From the NCBI GenBank assembly GCA_965371445.1, contig CBDUYN010000274.1, positions 1 through 9,748 on the forward strand: DNA of 9,748 nt, in the 5' to 3' direction. Positions within the stretch are counted from its first letter, which is position 1; each line of letters opens with the position of its first letter. A program made the translations under genes and the position numbers. Positions 5,499 through 9,748 of the stretch are shown piece after piece. This stretch comes from DASWIG01 sp965371445. Its GTDB lineage: Bacteria; Acidobacteriota; Thermoanaerobaculia; Multivoradales; J023. Below the pieces are notes generated by a model. That model searched no databases, had not been told where the DNA came from, and saw only the letters and a list, made by a program, of their open reading frames with translations.

Positions 5499-6323
5499 CT
5501 AAGCGTTATCCGCCAGCGAATGGTGACAGCTCTGGCAATTGTATTCCGAGAACTCCGGCCAACCTCCTTCTCCCTCGGCATGACGCGTCAGGTTCTCCAG
5601 AGCGGCGCGAAACGACGTCACCTGTCCCACGACCCAGGCACGCACACCCGTCGTCGAATGACCCCGCCCGACCTTCCAGTGGCGCGGGATCTTGCCCGCG
5701 TAGTTGTCGAGCTCGAAGTAGAGACGCGGATGGCCGGCGGCGATCAGACGGTGATCGACCTTGCGGTCGGCGGCACCGAGATGACATTCGAGACAGACGC
5801 CGGCGCGCTTTCTCGCGTCGCGTAGATCCGTCATCCCGGCGTTCAGGGATTTCTGATAGGTCCAGCCCTCCTCGAAGTGCTGGTTGCGCCAGCCACCGGC
5901 CGGGCCGTGGCACGCCTCGCAGGAGATGCCGTCGTCGCGGAAGACGTTCTCGCTCTTGCCCGGCAGCGTCCGGAGAACATGGCAAGCGAGGCATTCCTCC
6001 CTCTCGTGCGCCGGCTGGCCGCCCGGGTCGAGCGTCGCGGCGATCTCCTGCGACAGATCGCTGGGAAGCACCCGGTAGGCGCCGCGGTGCGGACCGAGCA
6101 CCCAGGTCGGATATTCGTTCTGTAAGACCGCGGTCTCGTCTTTTGGCGCCGTCGAGCCGTGACAGAAACCGTTGGCGCAGCTCGCCATGCCGACGTAGAC
6201 GCCGGGACGCACCTCGCGCACCGGCGGCGGGTCGACCTCCTGGTCAGCCTCGTCGCCGAACGCCGGCAAGACCCAGAAACCGATCAGGATCACGGACGTG
6301 AGGAGCTTTCTCTTGTCGTTCAC
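5499..6323 (-). CDS. Secreted multiheme cytochrome c (c554-like), five haem motifs
   Basis: A 274-aa protein with an N-terminal signal peptide (MNDKRKLLTSVILIGFWVLP, likely cut near residues 23-26), so it acts in the periplasm or at the cell surface as an electron carrier or redox subunit. Haem motifs are C49-x4-C54-H55 (unusual spacing), C111-x2-C114-H115, C135-x2-C138-H139, C177-x2-C180-H181 and C263-x2-C266-H267 followed by a second His. Extra His residues (H79, H191, H198, H222) could be distal ligands. The segment AAGHPRLYFEL is one I associate with cytochrome c554/c-prime type proteins. The start is GTG 6323, preceded by AAGGAG seven bases away, and it overlaps the preceding frame's stop as GTGA, indicating translational coupling. 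Context with an FAD/NAD(P) oxidoreductase suggests an electron-transfer operon; the physiological substrate is not evident. Confidence 0.85.
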   Translation of the reverse strand: MNDKRKLLTSVILIGFWVLPAFGDEADQEVDPPPVREVRPGVYVGMASCANGFCHGSTAPKDETAVLQNEYPTWVLGPHRGAYRVLPSDLSQEIAATLDPGGQPAHEREECLACHVLRTLPGKSENVFRDDGISCEACHGPAGGWRNQHFEEGWTYQKSLNAGMTDLRDARKRAGVCLECHLGAADRKVDHRLIAAGHPRLYFELDNYAGKIPRHWKVGRGHSTTGVRAWVVGQVTSFRAALENLTRHAEGEGGWPEFSEYNCQSCHHSLADNA

Positions 6324-6671
6324 GGCGATTCTCCTTGGGCGAGCGGCAGACCGGGCGGCTCGTCGCTCACCCGATAGAGCGCTCCGTCGCGCAGGTAGAG
6401 ACGTTGCATTTCCTCAAGCGTCAGCGGACGCGCGCCGACCGCGGCCGTCGACGGCGGCGGTCTCCGTCTGCGGCGTGTCGAGAAGCTCTCCCTAAAGCGT
6501 GACGCTGACCTCGGTGCCGGTCGGCACCGTGGCGACCCCTTCGATCGTCGGCGTCGGCGTCGAGCTCTGCGTCGAGGCGTCGATCCGGAGGCGCACCGTT
6601 CCGGCCGCGCCGAGGACCGCCGGCACGAAGAGAAGAAGACCGAGGGCGAGCAAGATTCGGTGGCCTATCAT
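6320..6671 (-). pseudogene. Small signal-peptide protein, apparently frameshifted
   Basis: From ATG 6671 (overlapping the oxidoreductase stop as ATGA) the frame encodes a clear signal peptide, MIGHRILLALGLLLFVPAVL, then about 35 residues ending in ATVPTGTEVSVTL before a TAG at 6494-6492 (59 aa). In the +1 frame the sequence continues without a stop as ...TAAVGARPLTLEEMQRLYLR and so on to a TGA at 6322-6320, which overlaps the cytochrome's GTG. Both ends therefore show the 4-nt overlaps of one operon gene, yet they lie in different frames. Loss of one T from the CTTTAG at the switch would give one open frame of about 117 codons. It could be decay, a sequencing error, or two tiny genes (the second from ATG 6409, 29 aa). 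Function unknown; the product would be periplasmic, beside the cytochrome. Confidence 0.55.
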
Positions 6672-7486
6672 TTCTCCGGGTTGCGCGGGAATTTGAGGAA
6701 CGGCATACGGACGCCGTCGATCTTGACGCGGTCGGCCCAGAGGTCCTCGGGCGGCTGGAAGCCTGCGGCGCCTAAAAAGGAGACGTAGTCGTCCTGCTCG
6801 ACGCCGTCGCCGCTGATGCTGAGGCCGCCCATCAGTTGGCCTGGCCAGAAGGGAAGCCGCGCGGCGAGCACCTCCTCGTCGGCCGGCACGACGTCGCGTC
6901 CAAGGACGTGCTCGACGACCTCGTAGCCCTGGTTCATGCCGAGTTTGATCAGGTCGCGGCCGGTGACGGCGCCGATCAGGTGCAGCCCCGGTACCGTCGA
7001 CTCGTAGCCACGCCGCAGCACCGGACGCGCCTCGCGTCCCTCGCCGACGAATTCGACGCCCATCGCCTCGAGCCAGCGCCGCGGCGGCGTCGCGCCGATC
7101 TTCAGGATCACCCGCTGCGCCGGCACCCGGACGTCTTCCTCGGCGCCTTTCAGGTCGACGTACTCGGCGGCGATCTCGCGGACGGTGCTCGAGAAGTGAA
7201 TCGTCATCTCTCCGGCGGCCATCCGCGAGAGGACCTCGCGCTCGAGGCTTTCCTTGGCGCGGAGGATCTCCGCCGTCCGGACGACGAGGTGTACGCGGTT
7301 GGCTTCGCAGAGGGCGAGCGCCACCTCGATGGCCGAGTCGCCGGCCCCGACGACGACGACGTCCTGGTCGCGGTGGGCGTCCGGGTCGACGAGGCGGGTG
7401 GTGACGTGCGGCAGGTCCTCGCCCGGCGCGCCGAGGCGCTGCGGGTTGCCCTGGCTGCCGATCGCAAGGACGATGCGCAGGGAGAC
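6668..7486 (-). pseudogene. FAD/NAD(P)-binding oxidoreductase (thioredoxin-reductase-like), 5'-truncated
   Basis: About 272 residues of a pyridine-nucleotide oxidoreductase remain. Reading from 7486: VSLRIVLAIG, then LGAPGEDLPHV, the NAD(P)-binding motif VVVVGAGDSAIE, VILKIGATPP, and the FAD-site segment VPGLHLIGAVTGRDLIKLGM followed by NQGYEVVEHVLG. The C-terminal extension ends LKFPRNPEK. The N-terminal FAD-binding half (the first GxGxxG) is missing: similarity ends near 7486 and plus-strand DNA of unrelated origin follows. The frame stays open past 7486, but residues there (GRVRRSLSP) do not look like the family. A GTG at 7324 could begin a 218-aa fragment lacking part of the nucleotide-binding fold, probably not functional. 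The gene originally headed the operon with the signal-peptide gene and the cytochrome, likely passing electrons between NAD(P)H and haem partners; that role is inferred. Confidence 0.75.
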
Positions 7487-7520
7487 CGGAGAAAGACTAC
7501 GTCGGACTCGCCCGGATCCC

Positions 7521-7529
7521 TGGTAGGAT
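7521..7529 (+). promoter_or_regulatory. Possible extended -10 element (leaderless start)
   Basis: TGGTAGGAT matches an extended -10 (TGnTAnnnT), ending 10 bases before the ATG at 7540. No -35 is visible. The spacing would give a leaderless or nearly leaderless mRNA. It is a short match in GC-rich DNA, so weak. Confidence 0.25.
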
Positions 7530-7539
7530 CTCCGAAACC

Positions 7540-7821
7540 ATGGACGCCGAGACCTACTTCCTCGCCATCGAGCGCATCGACGGCACCTACCAGGGACGCC
7601 TCCACCGCGGCGACCCCGCCGGCAAGGCCGTCGTCCTCGAGAACCTGGAGCTCGGCCCCGACGCCCGGGTCACCGTCGACGACAACACCTATCGCCTCGC
7701 CACCTTCGTCGACAAGCTCACCGCCTTCGACACGGCGTTTTGAAGTCGCATCTCGACATCCGCGGCCATCTCGCCCTCGGCGCGCACCTCTACCGCCAGA
7801 GCTTCGGGCGCATCGAGCCTT
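7540..7821 (+). pseudogene. N-terminal fragment, possibly of a CHAT/STAND-type effector protein, frameshifted
   Basis: From ATG 7540 the frame gives 67 residues beginning MDAETYFLAIERIDGTYQG and containing LATFVDKLTAF, then TGA at 7741-7743. The text continues sensibly in the frame opened at 7740: KSHLDIRGHLALGAHLYRQS and FGRIE. The switch lies in a run of four T (7738-7741), and one added base would join the parts into about 93 residues. The pattern (an (x)IERxDGxYxxR opening, then GxxLYxxxFG) resembles the N-terminal region of proteins that carry CHAT proteases or STAND modules, but I recall this only loosely and no catalytic domain is present. Sequence of MoxR type takes over at about 7822. 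It is best read as a decayed gene start; a genuine 67-aa protein is the alternative. Confidence 0.4.
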
Positions 7822-8160
7822 ACCGCCGCCTACAAGCTCGGCGTCGAGCCGGTGATCCATTTCCAAGTCAAGTCCGACACCACGGCCGGCCAGCTCCTTT
7901 ACGAGTTCGACGCCGTGCAGTATTTTCGTGAAGCGCAGGTCAAGAAGGCGGACGGCGAGGAGCTCGACAAGGGAAGATACGTCTATCCGCGGGCCCTCTG
8001 GAAGGCGATGACGTCGGAGACGCCGCGCGTCGTCCTGATCGACGAGATCGACAAGGCGCCGCGCGACTTTCCGAACGACCTGCTCCACGAGCTCGACAAG
8101 ATGGAGTTCGTCGTCACGGAGACGCAGGAAAAAGTGTCGGCGCCGCGGGCGAAGCGGCCG
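7822..8160 (+). pseudogene. MoxR-type AAA+ ATPase, internal fragment (no Walker A, no sensor 1)
   Basis: The frame of the GTG at 7852 is recognisable upstream to about 7822 as TAAYKLGVEPVIHFQVK. It continues through SDTTAGQLLYEFDAVQYFRE, the Walker B segment RVVLIDEIDKAPRDFPNDLL, HELDKMEFVVTETQEKV, and ends near PRAKRP. Normal MoxR-like ATPases have the GxxGxGKT loop just before the first segment and an ITSN sensor 1 plus arginine-finger region after the last; both are missing. The fragment is therefore cut on both sides and cannot hydrolyse ATP alone. This MoxR subtype commonly accompanies vWA and effector proteins in NTPase-based conflict systems, consistent with the left part of the window. 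It is fused in frame to a TPR region. Confidence 0.75.
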
Positions 8161-9093
8161 AAGGGTAGGCGTCAACCCCGCTTTCCTGGGGTGGAAGGCG
8201 TCCGACCGACCCGGACCTTCGCCGCCCTGGGCACCACGTTCGCCCTGCTGGGCCAGCTGACCTCCTCGGAGACGGCCTTCCGGGCCGCCCGCCGTTCAGA
8301 TTGCCGGTGCTGCCAGACGATCGTAGGCCGACAGTTCGCCCACTTCCTCGACGGCGCCGGCCGGCATTCGGAAGCCGCGACTTGCGCTACCCAGGCAGTG
8401 GAAGCCTCCAAGGGATCAGAGAAGGGGCGAGCGCTCGACACCCTGGGGATCGTCCGGTACCACGCCGGAGACCTTTCTGGATCCGTCGAAGCCTTCGCCG
8501 AAGCCCTGGACCTGATCCCCATCCGATCCGACCGTCACGACCGCATCCGGGCCAACCTGGCTTGCGCCCTGAACGGGTCCGACAAGCTCGAAGACGTCCA
8601 GCGCGCTGTAGGTATTCTTCGGTCCCTGCCGCCTCGGTTTCGACACACCAAGTACATGACCCAGGAGCGCGCCATGGTCGCCTGGACGTTGGGCGAGACC
8701 TTGGCGAAGCTCGTTCGGCTCTCGCCCGACATCAAGGGCTGGGAGCGGCGCGGGACCCTCTACGAAGCCCGCGACAACCTGAAGAAGGCGGTCAGCGGCC
8801 TGGAGAGGCGCGGCCTCGTCTTGGAGCTTGCGGCGGTCCGGAGCGACCTTGCCGCCGTCTACATGATGGTCAACCCGTTCGAGACCCTCGAAACCCTGGA
8901 AGGGATCCCTGAGAAGGGCGAGAAGAACGGGAAGGCGTTCGACCTTTCCAAGGTCAAGGCCGCCGCCGTCGAAGCGGCGGCCGGCATCTCGCCGGACCAG
9001 ATTCGGCTGATCTGGGTCGCCCTCCGAGCGCTCCGGGCGGCCACCGTGAAGGCCGGGGCTCCCGCTCCGATTCTGGTCTACGCCCCGTCCTGA
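7852..9093 (+). CDS. Chimeric ORF: MoxR fragment joined to a tetratricopeptide-repeat protein
   Basis: The open frame runs 413 codons from a GTG start to TGA. Residues 1-103 are the MoxR remnant described separately and 104-120 are a basic/proline junction (RRQPRFPGVEGVRPT). From 121 to the end is a helical TPR-type protein: FAALGTTFALLGQLTSSETA, a CRCC cluster (151-154), GRALDTLGIVRYHAGDLSGS, VEAFAEALDLIPIRSDRHDR, IRANLACAL, and later RRGLVLELAAVRSDLAAVYM. The TPR part resembles protein-interaction modules I associate with Acidobacteriota, often behind a separate N-terminal domain. Here that start is replaced by the MoxR piece, so this is probably a deletion fusion rather than a designed gene. 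Still, the frame is intact across the junction and codon use is coding-like throughout the TPR region, so expression is possible. No SD precedes the GTG, and no cysteine or histidine array beyond CRCC suggests metal binding. Confidence 0.6.
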   Translation: MIHFQVKSDTTAGQLLYEFDAVQYFREAQVKKADGEELDKGRYVYPRALWKAMTSETPRVVLIDEIDKAPRDFPNDLLHELDKMEFVVTETQEKVSAPRAKRPKGRRQPRFPGVEGVRPTRTFAALGTTFALLGQLTSSETAFRAARRSDCRCCQTIVGRQFAHFLDGAGRHSEAATCATQAVEASKGSEKGRALDTLGIVRYHAGDLSGSVEAFAEALDLIPIRSDRHDRIRANLACALNGSDKLEDVQRAVGILRSLPPRFRHTKYMTQERAMVAWTLGETLAKLVRLSPDIKGWERRGTLYEARDNLKKAVSGLERRGLVLELAAVRSDLAAVYMMVNPFETLETLEGIPEKGEKNGKAFDLSKVKAAAVEAAAGISPDQIRLIWVALRALRAATVKAGAPAPILVYAPS

Positions 9094-9361
9094 TCCTGGC
9101 GACCAGAGCTCGGTATCCTGGACCGCGAAGCCAAACGTGTGACCCAGGACCTGAACCTCTTTCCCATACCTATGTGCTCGACAAAGACTCCTCCGTCGCG
9201 TCCATATGGCCATATGTGCTCGACAAACTGGCGGAAAGCCTGACAGAAGGCTCGAGGTCAGAGGACGGAGGATTCCCCCGGCCTGACGCGGGCTCGCAAG
9301 GACCCGTTCCATGCCGCTGCCATCCGCCTCCTTCGCCGACAGGTTCACCCAGGTCTTTTTA
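9094..9361. other. Intergenic DNA, no gene recognised
   Basis: I see no convincing coding region on either strand. Frames are open by GC bias, but their translations are low-complexity or family-less. The stretch contains the direct repeats and palindrome at 9171-9227 and a run of five T at 9356-9360 without a preceding stable hairpin. Confidence 0.5.
9171..9227 (+). repeat. Pair of 15-bp direct repeats with a 14-bp palindrome between/overlapping
   Basis: TATGTGCTCGACAAA occurs at 9171-9185 and at 9213-9227, 42 bases apart (start to start). CATATGGCCATATG (9203-9216) is a perfect palindrome overlapping the second copy. The local AT-rich words stand out in GC-rich surroundings. It could be a protein-binding site, a transposon-end scar or chance. 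Confidence 0.6.
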
Positions 9362-9478
9362 CTGGGAGCGCCGGCGGGACGCCGGCCGGACGCGTAGCGT
9401 CCCTTCGGGACGAAAAGCGCCCCTTTCGGGGCGAAGAGCAGGCGGGACGCCTGCGCTCCCAGCGCGTCCCTTCGGGAC
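9362..9478. repeat. Cluster of GC-rich hairpins within an outer inverted repeat (REP-like)
   Basis: The outer arms CTGGGAGCGC (9362-9371) and GCGCTCCCAG (9453-9462) enclose four perfect hairpins: 9370-9386 (7-bp stem, loop GGA), 9398-9412 (6 bp, TTC), 9418-9433 (6 bp, TTTC; GAAA on the other strand) and 9438-9454 (7 bp, loop GGA). A fifth, 9466-9478 (5 bp, TTC), follows outside and is succeeded by five A. The motif GGCGGGACGCC recurs in the first and fourth. Translated, such DNA yields AGGTPALP-like peptides often annotated as spurious proteins in GC-rich environmental genomes. It is probably a dispersed palindromic repeat; on the minus strand the third hairpin is followed by CTTTTC and could terminate transcription. 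Confidence 0.7.
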
Positions 9479-9513
9479 AAAAAGAAGGCGTCCCTTCCGG
9501 CGACGGGGGAAAG

Positions 9514-9666
9514 AGGTACCTCAAGACGACCAGGGTGGTCCGCGTCGTGGAGAAGGCGTACGTGCGCGGTCCGCGCGTCCCGGGCCGACTGCTCGTCCAC
9601 CGGACGCTCGGAGTTGAAGTTGCGGCCGAGGGAAAGCGTGTTCAACGACCGAACGATCAGACGTAG
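9514..9666 (+). pseudogene. Possible N-terminal remnant of an insertion-sequence transposase
   Basis: The frame to the TAG at 9664-9666 gives 50 residues opening RYLKTTRVVR, then KAYVRG and GRLLVHRTLGVEV. This resembles the start of IS4/IS1634-type transposases (YLxTTRVxR...K.Y...GxxxxRxLxxLG), but the first Met is absent, the middle does not align well and nothing further of a transposase follows. It lies directly after the hairpin cluster. A chance reading is a real possibility. Confidence 0.3.
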
Positions 9667-9682
9667 CCGGCTCCCCGCCGGC
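9666..9682. repeat. 6-bp GC hairpin
   Basis: GCCGGC (9666-9671), loop TCCCC, GCCGGC (9677-9682). Perfect stem, no T-run after it; each arm is itself a palindrome. Confidence 0.4.
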
Positions 9683-9687
9683 AGGGT

Positions 9688-9748
9688 CCGACCGCCGTGC
9701 CTCGACCGACCGCCGTGCCTCGACCGTGGCTCGACCGGTCGCCGTGGC
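9688..9748 (+). repeat. 18-bp tandem repeat at the right edge
   Basis: CCGACCGCCGTGCCTCGA occurs twice back to back (9688-9705 and 9706-9723) and is followed by diverged words of the same type (CCGTGGCTCGACCGGTCGCCGTGGC) to the window end. The array may continue beyond the window. No coding frame is recognised. Confidence 0.7.

Noticed and set aside
5354..6301. 315-codon plus-strand frame over the cytochrome
   Set aside because: Arg/Ser/Pro low-complexity product, while the opposite strand encodes a signal peptide and five haem motifs.
7204..8175. 323-codon minus-strand frame spanning the oxidoreductase, CHAT-like and MoxR pieces
   Set aside because: It crosses an evident breakpoint, ends in Ser/Arg-rich sequence opposite recognisable protein, and shows no domain.
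9347..9361. T-run at 9356-9360 as an intrinsic terminator for the TPR gene
   Set aside because: No stable stem precedes it; the strong hairpins lie after it.
9174..9617. 147-codon plus-strand frame including an AGGTPALP peptide
   Set aside because: The central part is the palindromic repeat cluster, and such peptides arise from translating repeats rather than from a gene.
8416..9645. 409-codon minus-strand frame over the TPR region and intergenic DNA
   Set aside because: It runs through the hairpin cluster and opposite the TPR frame; the translation has no family resemblance and includes repeat-derived AGRRPAG-type text.
1..9748. tRNA or rRNA genes
   Set aside because: No cloverleaf-like or conserved rRNA segment was noticed on either strand.

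Overview
The window is GC-rich DNA with strongly G/C-ending codons. It comes from a bacterium with secreted multiheme cytochromes, STAND-type NTPases and TPR proteins. The style suggests Acidobacteriota (perhaps Thermoanaerobaculia) or a similar large-genome environmental lineage, but no rRNA or universal marker gene is present, so this is only an impression.

Left region (1-4917): a defence-like module. It opens with the C-terminal part of an Rpn-family (PD-(D/E)XK, DUF4351-like) nuclease gene, then a 65-aa protein of unknown function. Next is a 1174-aa protein with a short helical head, NB-ARC NTPase, an alpha-helical arm, seven near-identical 41-residue WD40 blades plus one degenerate blade, a Gly/Asn/Asp-rich linker and a nucleoside phosphorylase (PNP/MTAN-fold) domain at the C-terminus. 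After a candidate promoter comes a second Rpn copy whose catalytic core is deleted. The two Rpn 3' parts form a 402-bp direct repeat (11 mismatches) flanking the STAND gene. A consensus Shine-Dalgarno plus ATG lies inside each Rpn copy, and another lies just before the PNP domain, so internal translation products are possible in both gene types.

Middle region (5001-7486, minus strand): read from right to left, a 5'-truncated thioredoxin-reductase-like FAD/NAD(P) oxidoreductase, a small signal-peptide gene that appears frameshifted, a secreted cytochrome with five haem motifs, and an unrecognised helical protein. The first three are joined by 4-nt ATGA/GTGA overlaps, which indicates a former redox operon that has lost its beginning.

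Right region (7487-9748): gene debris. An N-terminal fragment (possibly from a CHAT-type protein) with a frameshift abuts a MoxR-type AAA+ fragment lacking its Walker A. That fragment is fused in frame to a TPR protein. Then come about 650 bases without a convincing gene, holding direct repeats, a palindrome, a cluster of GC hairpins, a possible transposase remnant and an 18-bp tandem repeat at the edge. Overall this looks like a rearranged accessory/defence region with one large, apparently intact immune-type gene.
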